Below are positions 34,258 to 42,846 of a DNA stretch of 64,000 bases, piece after piece. The stretch comes from JACRCG01 sp964524835 (GTDB lineage: Bacteria; Desulfobacterota; Desulfuromonadia; Geobacterales; Pseudopelobacteraceae), in the NCBI GenBank assembly GCA_964524835.1, contig CAZGEG010000023.1, forward strand, positions 1 through 64,000, in the 5' to 3' direction. Position 1 is the first letter of the stretch. Each line of letters begins with the position of its first letter. The translations under genes and the position numbers were made by a program. The notes below the pieces were generated by a model. The model was not told where the DNA came from. It worked only from the letters and a program-made list of their open reading frames with translations, and searched no databases.

Positions 34258-34467
34258 AGCTTCATATCCCGTGCAGCATCTAATCATCAAAAGGCTATAC
34301 CCATCAAACAATTGCTCCGATAATTGACCAATAGTGTCAATTCAGGATCGATCCTTAGTTTGCAAATACCAGAAAGACCCAGTAGCGTGGCCGGATGAGA
34401 AGCCCTAGCCATCTGCCTCAAACTTCTTAAGCAGCCCTGCCACCTGCTTTCGACCCAGATCCTTTTG

Positions 34468-34566
34468 TCAATGTGTAGACGCAACACTGGTGTTCGCTCT
34501 CACGGGGTATTGCTCACCGTTGCCACAGATTAGTTCGGCTATTTTGTCAAGGGTACTTTCATTCAT
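34468..34566 (-). pseudogene. Possible small gene remnant downstream of the subtilase gene
   Basis: A 32-codon frame begins MNESTLDKIAELICGNGEQY and stops after ASTH. The opening resembles the N terminus of small proteins seen near restriction genes, but the rest is missing. A frame-shifted fragment downstream (KDLGRKQVAGLLKKFEADG, then stop) could be another piece. Apart from this and the terminator at 34222, I see nothing in the 485-nt stretch 34140-34624. Confidence 0.25.
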
Positions 34567-34624
34567 TGAGATTCCAAAAAATCAAACGGTCAGTCTGGCG
34601 CTTAACACCGAAACGATGCATAGG

Positions 34625-37132
34625 TTATGTATTCACACTAATTGGTACACTAATTCCAATCTGTTGTGCAACAGGGGTATAGATATCCACCTCCTGCTCT
34701 GGAGTGTATATCGAAACTATCAAAGCATAGCGTGTTCTACTCTCACACTTACCAAGGTGGTTTCTTTCCCGCCACCAGCCAATGCGAGGTGAAACTGCGA
34801 TGTGTTTTGAATCCGCAAGTTGTGCAGCAGTCCCTTGCCAAATATCTGAATGGATAGATCCCCTGTCACGCGCTTGCCCGATGACCCAGTGGCCTGAGGC
34901 GCTGCCAGTTCCGGGATGTCCCTCATCTTCAGCTCGCGCAGCTGCATTGATTCTTCGTACAAATAAATTCCTAGGCTCTCCCGGAGAATTGACATCAAAA
35001 CGTAGCGCGTGGGATGCATATCGATACCTGTCTTTCCATCCGATTTCTCCTGGACCAGGTTCCACAAAATACGAGAGCGTTATCCTCATCTCGACTTGCA
35101 TGTCATGCCGTTCCAGCAGGATGTCACTGGGCCAGGGCAAATCATAGATGTGCATGTCACGAGTTCTGTTTCGTCCATCGCGAAATTCAAACGGTTGAAT
35201 CTCCGCCTGCGAAATCAGAGTTAAAGAATTTGATGCGCTGTAGAGCGCCCGCTTAAGGTTGGGCACGCCATAGCCACATGCACGCAGCAATTTTTTGATT
35301 TCGGTCTTTGAATTGTTCCGAGCGAACTGTTGTTTGAGCGGTTCTGGCCATTCTGCTGAATGTACCATCAAAGCACGAACCGTCTCGGGCCAGTAATCGG
35401 GATAGCGTACCTGGATTTTAGCTGCGAAATTTGCGGCTTGAGAAGTTGCGGCACTGGTCATGTTGAAACAATTGAGCAATTGGGTTTGCGGTTGGTAGTG
35501 CGTCGAGAGGAGAGACAGGTCATCGCATTCTGTGGCAAATCCGCCGCCGTCAACCGCCATATTCCCACCCTCCATGACAATCTCAGGCTTGATGGGCCAC
35601 TTGTCATCCCAAGTAGAGGAAGTTGTAGAAAATGGAGATAGCTGGTTTTCTTGTGCAATCGGCGTGTATCCGCGCAAAGTGGGATCGGTTAACGTATCCA
35701 ACTGCGTAAAGGCACCGACCGTGAGGGCATTCCAGGATTGTGCCGGGTCATGAATTGAGTCGTCAAGTTGCGCACCCGGATAGTTTGCTACTTGATTGAT
35801 CTCGGTGATATTCCCCGCACTGACAATCATCAATCGCTTTGTACCATCATCTGCACCAGAAGTTATTTGGTCTAGAGCCCCTGACCATGATGATGGGTTT
35901 CCTCGATCACGCGTATCATTACAAGTTACAGCCATACAACAAATTCGCTTGCGGTCAGGCGCCTGAATCTCAGCCAAGCTAATACCCTGGGAAGTTATAT
36001 CACCCCACAATTCCGGGTCATTTTCTCCATGTACAGGAAGAATTTTTACGGATTCGAGAATATGACTTACAGACACCGGTCCATTTCCAGAGAGGATCTC
36101 CATAAGGTTGCCATAGCCTGTAACACCAGCCATCAAGGTGCCATGCCCGTCGTGATCGTGAGTTCCCCACTGGGAATCAACCGAATGACAATCAACGTCA
36201 TCAAGCATCTGGGAAAGCAGAGGATGACCCTGATTCACACCGGTATCAAGGATACAGATTGAAACAAGTGATTCTCTGTCTACCGTTAAGCGCTCTATCA
36301 GGCTTTCAACCCACTCAGCCTGTTCACGATTAGGCTGATCGGTCCAGAAGGTCGCCGTGCTCTTGGCTTTACGATACTCTGCAATATCATCGGAGAGTCG
36401 GGTCAGGTTTTCAAGCTGAGCTCGATTGGCACAGACAAGTTTGATGGATCTTTCGGGAAAACGAATGCAACCGGTTTTTGAATTTACTTGTTGTTGAACA
36501 AGAAGCTCATCAAAGCGACGAATTACGTCCATAGAATCCGAGCTGAGCCAGACTTCGCACCACTCGGGCTCATCGGAAGGGATTAGGGTGCGGTCGTCTT
36601 GCCAAAAGGATTCTACCAGGAGAGCTTTCTGAATATCGGACATGCTTTCAACTAATGACTTATGCTTATAATTTCCAAAGCGAGAAACTTCATTTGCATA
36701 CTCTGAAATTCTTTTGAAAAAATATTCTTTCTTGCTGTTCGGGACGAATATAGTGGCAAAAGTTTCTGTCGTATTTATTTCTTCGTTCGTAGCTCCGTCT
36801 AAATGGGTATGTTCAGCTGTCCGTACATTAAGAAGTCGAATCCATTTTGACTTATCTCTACCAGTCTGCGATTCAAGGCTCTTGGTGGCTAAGTCAAAGC
36901 TATCTTCACCTCTGATTTCGAGGTAAATGCCACGCTTTGTGACATGATACACGGCGGCTTCTTGCTCAGCATTTTCCCACGCAGAAGCCAACTGTCTGGT
37001 TAAAAAAGCAGAATGTTCACCCCTGTTTCGGTTTGGTAAGTCAGAATTGGAGACTCCTCGACTTGTGCTGGTAAATCTCAGCCGATCCGGTGGGTCACGC
37101 AATACTATATGGGGGAGATTGCCGAGTGGCAT
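34625..37132 (-). CDS. ietS: IetS-like subtilisin-family serine protease
   Basis: The 835-residue cytoplasmic protein has no signal peptide. About 280 N-terminal residues of unknown fold precede an S8 protease domain with Asp296 (ICILDTGVN), His330 (DHDGHGT), oxyanion Asn441 (VSAGN) and Ser560 in a degenerate NMTSAATS. About 230 C-terminal residues include a WPSDILLERHDMQVEMRITL segment. Paired with the AAA+ gene directly upstream (stop and start share one base, TGATG), it matches ietAS. That pair was first described in plasmid incompatibility and later shown to block phage. The likely role is regulated proteolysis during infection; the target is unknown. Confidence 0.85.
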   Translation of the reverse strand: MPLGNLPHIVLRDPPDRLRFTSTSRGVSNSDLPNRNRGEHSAFLTRQLASAWENAEQEAAVYHVTKRGIYLEIRGEDSFDLATKSLESQTGRDKSKWIRLLNVRTAEHTHLDGATNEEINTTETFATIFVPNSKKEYFFKRISEYANEVSRFGNYKHKSLVESMSDIQKALLVESFWQDDRTLIPSDEPEWCEVWLSSDSMDVIRRFDELLVQQQVNSKTGCIRFPERSIKLVCANRAQLENLTRLSDDIAEYRKAKSTATFWTDQPNREQAEWVESLIERLTVDRESLVSICILDTGVNQGHPLLSQMLDDVDCHSVDSQWGTHDHDGHGTLMAGVTGYGNLMEILSGNGPVSVSHILESVKILPVHGENDPELWGDITSQGISLAEIQAPDRKRICCMAVTCNDTRDRGNPSSWSGALDQITSGADDGTKRLMIVSAGNITEINQVANYPGAQLDDSIHDPAQSWNALTVGAFTQLDTLTDPTLRGYTPIAQENQLSPFSTTSSTWDDKWPIKPEIVMEGGNMAVDGGGFATECDDLSLLSTHYQPQTQLLNCFNMTSAATSQAANFAAKIQVRYPDYWPETVRALMVHSAEWPEPLKQQFARNNSKTEIKKLLRACGYGVPNLKRALYSASNSLTLISQAEIQPFEFRDGRNRTRDMHIYDLPWPSDILLERHDMQVEMRITLSYFVEPGPGEIGWKDRYRYASHALRFDVNSPGEPRNLFVRRINAAARAEDEGHPGTGSASGHWVIGQARDRGSIHSDIWQGTAAQLADSKHIAVSPRIGWWRERNHLGKCESRTRYALIVSIYTPEQEVDIYTPVAQQIGISVPISVNT

Positions 37133-38106
37133 CAATTTTCACCCCGTTGGCCTTTTCGAGCATCTTGCCGATTATGAAGTGATTCAAGCAGTGAGGGAGC
37201 ATTTACTTTGGTTGCATCACTCAGAATAGCCTTTTTTATAGCGTCCCGACACGCTTGATCGATTTCGGCATGGCTCAATCCTTCGCTATCAGCCAGGACG
37301 GCCTTCCAGACGAATTTAGAAGTTTTGAAAACCCCAAGGACATTTTCTATGAGGCATTTTCGTTCCTCACTCGTTGGCACATCATAGTAAAGCACATCGT
37401 CAAATCGGCGAAAGAGCGCCTGGTCAAGTAACTTGGGATTATTGGTAGCTGCTACAATCAAGCTGTCGGAAGTATCCTGCTCGATAAATTGCAGGAACGC
37501 ATTGAGAACACGTCGCATTTCACCCACATCATTATCCATAGAGCGCTCACCGCCTATGGCATCAAACTCATCAAAAAGATAAACCCCATGCTCCTGTTGC
37601 ATCAGATTAAATATCTGACGCAACTTAGCACTGGTCTCACCCATAAATTTGGTGACTAACCGGTCTACCTGGATAGTATGAAGGGATAAATGCAATTCTT
37701 TGGCAAGCACCCGAGCTGTCATGGTTTTACCCGTCCCTGGGGGACCGATAAGCAGGATTTTACGACGGTGAGAAAGTCCGAACGACTTGAGCTTGTTTTG
37801 CTGTCGATACTCGTGGATCACTTGCTGAATACGTTCCTGCAACGACGCCTGAATCACCAAGGCTGTTTTGGAAACCTGAGGGTCTTCAGTCAGCACAAGC
37901 CCTCGTAGATCTTGCGGAAAATTGAGAACTTTAGGGCCACGTTTCTTGTGTTCGCGATCAACAATATCACGAATATCATGAGCGAGTGCCGGATGCCCTT
38001 GCTTTGCTTCGTGTGCCGCTACTTGCAAAGCAATAGTAAAAAATCTTTCCGTTTCGTTACTGAAGTGCGAACGGATAAGAGACTTAATTTGGTCAGCAGT
38101 GGCCAT
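37132..38106 (-). CDS. ietA: IetA-like AAA+ ATPase
   Basis: The 324-residue protein has a helical N-terminal region (1-70) and one AAA+ module: Walker A GPPGTGKT (121-128), Walker B YLFDEFDAI (176-184), sensor 1 AATNNP and Arg-finger region RRFD (233-236). By analogy with other protease-linked AAA+ proteins it may unfold or present substrates to the subtilase, or gate its activity. GGAGGAGG lies upstream of the ATG. The gene begins 31 nt after hsdS, so it shares the restriction operon. Confidence 0.87.
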   Translation of the reverse strand: MATADQIKSLIRSHFSNETERFFTIALQVAAHEAKQGHPALAHDIRDIVDREHKKRGPKVLNFPQDLRGLVLTEDPQVSKTALVIQASLQERIQQVIHEYRQQNKLKSFGLSHRRKILLIGPPGTGKTMTARVLAKELHLSLHTIQVDRLVTKFMGETSAKLRQIFNLMQQEHGVYLFDEFDAIGGERSMDNDVGEMRRVLNAFLQFIEQDTSDSLIVAATNNPKLLDQALFRRFDDVLYYDVPTSEERKCLIENVLGVFKTSKFVWKAVLADSEGLSHAEIDQACRDAIKKAILSDATKVNAPSLLESLHNRQDARKGQRGEN

Positions 38107-38136
38107 GATAAACCTCCTCCTTCAATGGATTATAAA

Positions 38137-38685
38137 TCATATAAGACCTTCTCCAAACGCCTCATACAGCACCGTCTTCGTTAACACTTGGGTTATTTTT
38201 TTTGTTTCGTCTATCTGTTTCTCGACATTACCAATCATGGTAATTACGTCAATTAGCCGTTCTTGTTCAGCTATAGGCAAAACAGGTATTTCGACAGATG
38301 CAATCCCCTTGATCGGTAAACTTACATTTGCTGCACCCTTCATTAGGGGAACAAGAACACTGTCTTTGAAGTGCGATAGATATAGGTGAAGAAATTTTGC
38401 CATCAGAACTGACGAATCTTTGGGGATTACGGCAACTAAGATAGTACCGAGTGCAAACTTACCAGTCTGATAGTGGACATAATTCAATGTTTTTTTTCCA
38501 TGACCGGTCGAGGATACCAGAGGAATGCAAACTGCTTCTGTATCGAATTGCCATGTATTACAGGACCGTCTCTCAGCACCTGTTGCAACCAACGGGTAAG
38601 TACCAGGCACAGCACTTGCTAAACCTATTTCGCCCTTAATAATATCGCATAATTCACTGATCTTAGCCCATTTTTGTTTAGCCAT
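38137..38685 (-). CDS. hsdS: Type I restriction specificity subunit, half-length
   Basis: This 182-residue protein has one target-recognition domain (LCDIIKGEIGLASAVPGTYP ... LVPLMKGAANVSLPIKGIAS) followed by one conserved coiled-coil spacer (IPVLPIAEQERLIDVITMIG, NVEKQIDETKK). Full HsdS proteins have two such halves in about 400 residues. A half subunit can work as a homodimer that reads a symmetric split site. A truncated, non-functional gene is the alternative, but the frame is clean and overlaps hsdM by 8 nt, which argues for function. Confidence 0.87.
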   Translation of the reverse strand: MAKQKWAKISELCDIIKGEIGLASAVPGTYPLVATGAERRSCNTWQFDTEAVCIPLVSSTGHGKKTLNYVHYQTGKFALGTILVAVIPKDSSVLMAKFLHLYLSHFKDSVLVPLMKGAANVSLPIKGIASVEIPVLPIAEQERLIDVITMIGNVEKQIDETKKITQVLTKTVLYEAFGEGLI

Positions 38686-40111
38686 GTATAATCTCCCTAC
38701 TCAGCGCCTGTAACAGTTCATCACTCTTCAGAAACGACTGGTGCAGCCGTTCTAGCAATTCGGCACTGGTATGAGTGTACCCCGATTCTTTGACGTGTGG
38801 GTTCTTGATATCCAGGTTGTAGCCGTTGGCAGTTAAGGTATCTATGGAGACTCGCCATGCCTGTTTGCCCTCTTCTCGATTTTCCCACCACGTTTTTGCT
38901 ACATCGAAATCACTATTTTGAATCGGTTTGGTCTTGGAATAGTCTTTAACGCCTTCGGGAAGTTGATGCTCCCAGTACCAGATTTCTTTGGTCGGCTCCC
39001 CTTTGGTGAAAAACAGCAAATTGGTGGCAACACTGGCATAAGGCTTAAAGACCGAGTTTGGAAGTCGCACGATCGTATGCAGATTGCAGGTTTCCAGCCA
39101 GTGCTGGCGGATGCGCTGCTTGACGCCATCGCCGGTCAGTGAGCCGTCTGGCAGGACGATAGCAGCCCTTCCGCCATCCTTGAGATAACGAATCATCAAC
39201 AGCAGAAAGAGGTCGGCACTTTCAGTAGTCCGGTAGTTGAGTGGAAAGTTGGTTTCGACGCCATCAGTAACAGATGCTCCAAACGGTGGATTGGCAAGTA
39301 TTACATCAACCCTATCCTTGGCACCGATGCTGGTGTACTCACGATTGAGACTGTCGGTGTAGTCCACATTCGGCACTTCGATATCATGCAGAATCAGGTT
39401 AGTGACGCTGAGCATGAATGGGAGCGGTTTGAATTCCATGCCGTGAATGCTCGCCTGCAGAGTTTGCAGGTCTTCAACATTTTTCACGTCCTGCTTACGG
39501 ATGTTCTCAATAGCACAGGTAAGAAAGCCACCGGTCCCGCAGGCAGGATCGAGCACCTTTTCTCCCAAGCGGGGGTTGATGATAGCGGTCATGAACTCGG
39601 TCAGGGCGCGGGGTGTGTAGAACTCGCCGTAGTTGCCAGCGCTCTGCAGGTCCCGCAGGATTGTTTCGTAGATGTCGCCGAAGATATGACGGTCATCGGA
39701 AGAGTTGAAATCTATCTGGTTCAGTTCGTTCAGCACCTGGCGGATGATGGTGCCGTTCTTCATGTAGTTGTTGGTTCCCTCAAATATCTCACGGATTATG
39801 AGGGCGCGTTTGTTGCCGGTGGAGATGTCCAGATTATTCAGAGCAGGGAAAAGCTTCTGGTCAATAAACTCTTTCAGTTCGTCGCCGGTCACCCCCTCGG
39901 CATCGGCAGCCCAAGCCCGCCACTGAACCGCTGGTGGAATAGGAGATGTGTACTCCTCTTGCAGAATCTCAAGTTCTTTGTCCTTATCATCCAGGATCTT
40001 TAGGGTAATCATCCACCCCAACTGTTCGATACGCTGGGCGTCGCCGGAAACTCCCTGATCCTTGCGCATTGTATTCTGCAACCGCTTGATGATTGAACCC
40101 ATGTTTTTCAT
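38678..40111 (-). CDS. hsdM: Type I restriction-modification methyltransferase
   Basis: HsdM (477 aa) is an N6-adenine methyltransferase. It has an N-terminal helical bundle, the SAM-binding motif I DPACGTGGFL (188-197) and the catalytic NPPF motif IV (274-277) typical of adenine methylation. With HsdS it methylates the host site, and with HsdR it forms the restriction complex. Its ATG directly follows the hsdR stop (TAAATG). Confidence 0.95.
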   Translation of the reverse strand: MKNMGSIIKRLQNTMRKDQGVSGDAQRIEQLGWMITLKILDDKDKELEILQEEYTSPIPPAVQWRAWAADAEGVTGDELKEFIDQKLFPALNNLDISTGNKRALIIREIFEGTNNYMKNGTIIRQVLNELNQIDFNSSDDRHIFGDIYETILRDLQSAGNYGEFYTPRALTEFMTAIINPRLGEKVLDPACGTGGFLTCAIENIRKQDVKNVEDLQTLQASIHGMEFKPLPFMLSVTNLILHDIEVPNVDYTDSLNREYTSIGAKDRVDVILANPPFGASVTDGVETNFPLNYRTTESADLFLLLMIRYLKDGGRAAIVLPDGSLTGDGVKQRIRQHWLETCNLHTIVRLPNSVFKPYASVATNLLFFTKGEPTKEIWYWEHQLPEGVKDYSKTKPIQNSDFDVAKTWWENREEGKQAWRVSIDTLTANGYNLDIKNPHVKESGYTHTSAELLERLHQSFLKSDELLQALSREIIHG

Positions 40112-42517
40112 TTATAGCGCCATCCTGTAGATTTCAGTTTCCAGTTCTTTTACTGCTGTCCGGTACTTTTCCTTACCGCCGAAGAGATTGACAATCTCTG
40201 CCGGTGTACCTATTGACTTGAAGGGATCAATGGTCAATACCTTCATCTCTTCAATATTCTCGATGCCATCTTTGGCGTATTTCTCCAGCAGCGCCTGCAA
40301 GACCTGTCGGGCTTTGTCACCATACTTTGTAAAGTAATCCCGCTTCTTGACCTGCTCTGCCCGTTCTCTTCTGGTGAGGGCCGGGCGATCCCAAGCTATG
40401 TGGCAGATGAGGTCGAAGAGGTCCAGGTCCTTCTTGATCTCTTCCTGAAGGTTTTCCAGAATGATGTCATGCTCGGCTAACTGGTCGATCAACGCTTTCT
40501 TCTTTTCGGAACTATTCCAACGGGCCAGAAAGTTATCGAGGGTTCGGAACTCTTGAAGCAAACCGTTACGTGTGTACTCTTTGAGACTACCGGTTGTGAG
40601 CTTTCCATTCACCCCCAAATATTGCACCCGTTCGTTGAGTACCGACACATCGACACCGGCGACGTAGATTTTTGGCTGTGGCTCAGCCACAATACCGCCA
40701 CCACCGATAATCTCGGGACGGTCATACGTCACTTCCCGCTTGTCATCACCAAATGTAATCTCTTCACCAGTTTCGGAGTCAATTACCGGTTCATCATCTG
40801 GATAGATATCGGTATCGGTCAGTTCATCATCAGCCAGTATCTGTTTCACCATGACCGGATCACCGTCAAAATCAGGGTCGGCAAAGTGGTCAGTTGCGTT
40901 ACGAAAATCCATGATGGTAAAGAATCGCTTGCCAAATTCTTCGTTGATGCGGGTGCCACGTCCGATGATCTGCTTGAATTCAGTCGGGGAATTGATGTTT
41001 GAATCGAGGACGATCAGCTTACAAGTTTGGGCGTCAACACCTGTGGTCATCAGCTTGGAGGTTGTTGCAATCACCGGATAGCGCTCTTCGGGGTTGATGA
41101 AGTTGTCCAGCTCCCGCTTTCCCTCGTCGTCATCACCGGTGATCTTCATGACGTACTTGTAGTTCTTCAGTACCCCTTCGGGATTGGCATTGGCCAGAGC
41201 CTGCCGCATGCGAGTGGCGTGTTCGATATCGACGCAGAAAACAATGGTTTTGTCGAATGGGTTGGTCTTTTTGAGAAACTCGGTCACCTTTCTGGCAACG
41301 GTTTTTGTACGTTCGTCGATGACCAGATTCCGGTCATAATCCTTGGTGTTGTAGAGTCGGTCATCGATCAGATTGCCGTCATTGTCACGCGTTCCTTCTT
41401 CTGGTCGCCATCCTTCCAAGTCAACATTGATGCCGACTCGGATAACCTTGTATGGTGCAAGGAAACCGTCTTCAATCCCCTGTCTGAGCGAATAGGTGTA
41501 AATCGGTTCGCCGAAGTATTCGAAATTGGAAACTTCCTTGGTCTCTTTGGGGGTAGCGGTGAGGCCTATATGGGTGGCGTTCTTGAAATAGTTCAGTATC
41601 TCACGCCAGGCACTGTCGGCGGCAGCACTGCCACGGTGACATTCGTCAATCACAATCAGGTCAAAGAAATCGGGGCTGAACTCTCGATAAGCGTCTGTAT
41701 CCTCGTCGTAGTTGGTTAATCCCTGATAGAGGGCAAGATAGATCTCAAAAGCCTTATCGATACTCTTTTTTCGAATGACCGTCATCCGGTCCTTGAAATG
41801 TTTAAAATCGCCGCGTTTGGTCTGGTCTATCAGGGAATTGCGGTCAGCCAGGAAGAGAATGCGTTTCTTGGTGCCGCTCTTCCAGAGGCGGTGGATGATC
41901 TGAAAAGCAGTATAGGTCTTGCCTGTGCCGGTAGCCATGACCAGCAGAATCCGATCCTGCCCTTTGGCAATCGCCTCGACAGACCGGTTGATGGCTATCT
42001 GCTGGTAGTAGCGGGGTGTGCGACCGGAGCCGTCAAAGAAGTAATCGAACGAGGCAATCTGTTCCTGTTGTGGTGAATCGATGCCTTTGTACTTCTTGTA
42101 GCGTTGCCATAGTTCTTCAGGGCTGGGGAATTCTTCCATGGAGAGGTTGCGCTCAATATCACCGGAAGATGCGGTTCGATCATGCTCTACAAAACCGTCG
42201 CCATTGGAGCTGAACGCCACGGGGATATCGAGTATCTGGGCGTATCCAAGCGCCTGTTGCATGCCGGCCCCAACAAAATGGCTGTTGTCTTTGGCCTCAA
42301 TGACTGCGATGGGAATATTCGGTTTGTAATACAGAATGAAATCGGCACGTTTACGACTACCGCGAGCCGCACTGGTGCCTCTGACGTAGATACGCCCATC
42401 AGTGAAAAATACCTCTTCACGCACCTGACGCTCAATATCCCACCCGGCCTTTTTCAGGGCAGGTACGATGAATTGTGTGCAGATGTCACGTTCTGACAGG
42501 ACTTTTTTTGAGGTCAT
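40112..42517 (-). CDS. hsdR: Type I restriction endonuclease, motor subunit
   Basis: The 801-residue protein is of EcoEI type. The N-terminal PD-(D/E)XK-like nuclease shows Asp59 and EAK (Glu74, Lys76). Superfamily 2 helicase motifs follow: ATGTGKT (195-201), DECH (291-294), the TATPKET motif and QIIGRGTRINEE. A C-terminal domain probably contacts HsdM. It translocates DNA and cuts unmethylated foreign DNA. GGGGA lies upstream of the ATG. It is the first gene of the island operon, so its promoter should lie in 42518-42749. Confidence 0.95.
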   Translation of the reverse strand: MTSKKVLSERDICTQFIVPALKKAGWDIERQVREEVFFTDGRIYVRGTSAARGSRKRADFILYYKPNIPIAVIEAKDNSHFVGAGMQQALGYAQILDIPVAFSSNGDGFVEHDRTASSGDIERNLSMEEFPSPEELWQRYKKYKGIDSPQQEQIASFDYFFDGSGRTPRYYQQIAINRSVEAIAKGQDRILLVMATGTGKTYTAFQIIHRLWKSGTKKRILFLADRNSLIDQTKRGDFKHFKDRMTVIRKKSIDKAFEIYLALYQGLTNYDEDTDAYREFSPDFFDLIVIDECHRGSAAADSAWREILNYFKNATHIGLTATPKETKEVSNFEYFGEPIYTYSLRQGIEDGFLAPYKVIRVGINVDLEGWRPEEGTRDNDGNLIDDRLYNTKDYDRNLVIDERTKTVARKVTEFLKKTNPFDKTIVFCVDIEHATRMRQALANANPEGVLKNYKYVMKITGDDDEGKRELDNFINPEERYPVIATTSKLMTTGVDAQTCKLIVLDSNINSPTEFKQIIGRGTRINEEFGKRFFTIMDFRNATDHFADPDFDGDPVMVKQILADDELTDTDIYPDDEPVIDSETGEEITFGDDKREVTYDRPEIIGGGGIVAEPQPKIYVAGVDVSVLNERVQYLGVNGKLTTGSLKEYTRNGLLQEFRTLDNFLARWNSSEKKKALIDQLAEHDIILENLQEEIKKDLDLFDLICHIAWDRPALTRRERAEQVKKRDYFTKYGDKARQVLQALLEKYAKDGIENIEEMKVLTIDPFKSIGTPAEIVNLFGGKEKYRTAVKELETEIYRMAL

Positions 42518-42749
42518 TTCAATTTCCCCACAACGGTCAAGCTGAATTTTGCCAGGTTATTGGGGAGTTAATTCGAAGATAGCTCCAAAAGAACCTAGAA
42601 TATGCGAAAAATTGAGTATTCATACCAGATATCACGTAGACAATCTATGGAAACCCTCTTCTTTAATGTGATAGCACCAGTCAATTAGAGATATAAATGG
42701 ACATTTTACCTGACATAGTCTGGACATCCTTGTAAGTAATGAGTTGTGG
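42518..42749. other. AT-rich island margin upstream of hsdR
   Basis: This stretch should hold the promoter of the defence operon (minus strand), but I found no convincing -35/-10 pair. No gene or integrase remnant was recognised in either strand. Confidence 0.4.
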
Positions 42750-42769
42750 TGGCGGCTGGACGGCGCAAT
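42750..42769. repeat. Right direct repeat (attR-like)
   Basis: TGGCGGCTGGACGGCGCAAT matches the bdhA end (34118-34137) at 19 of 20 positions and is followed by TGA, so it too would close a GlyTrpThrAlaGln-stop reading frame. It lies 24 nt before the gdhA terminator. Confidence 0.8.
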
Positions 42770-42792
42770 GACCTGTCGTAGTCTGTGAACAC

Positions 42793-42825
42793 AAAAAAAG
42801 CCCGGCATGATGCCGGGCTTTTTTT
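42793..42825 (-). terminator. Rho-independent terminator of gdhA
   Basis: AAGCCCGGCA-TGA-TGCCGGGCTT with A and T runs on either side works in both directions. It lies 22 nt beyond the gdhA stop and may also shield gdhA from the island. Confidence 0.92.
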
Positions 42826-42846
42826 GTGGTACACTTCCTCAGGAAA

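Larger units (their letters stand above)
34118..42769. mobile_element. Genomic island carrying defence genes, bounded by 20-bp direct repeats
   Basis: TGGCGGTTGGACGGCGCAAT (34118-34137, the end of bdhA) recurs with one C-for-T change at 42750-42769. Both copies encode Gly-Trp-Thr-Ala-Gln plus a stop codon. Between them lie only five minus-strand defence genes, a possible remnant and two gene-poor margins, all more AT-rich than the flanks. This pattern fits site-specific insertion into the 3' end of bdhA with preservation of the reading frame. No integrase or transposase is visible, so the element is probably immobile now or was moved in trans. Confidence 0.75.
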
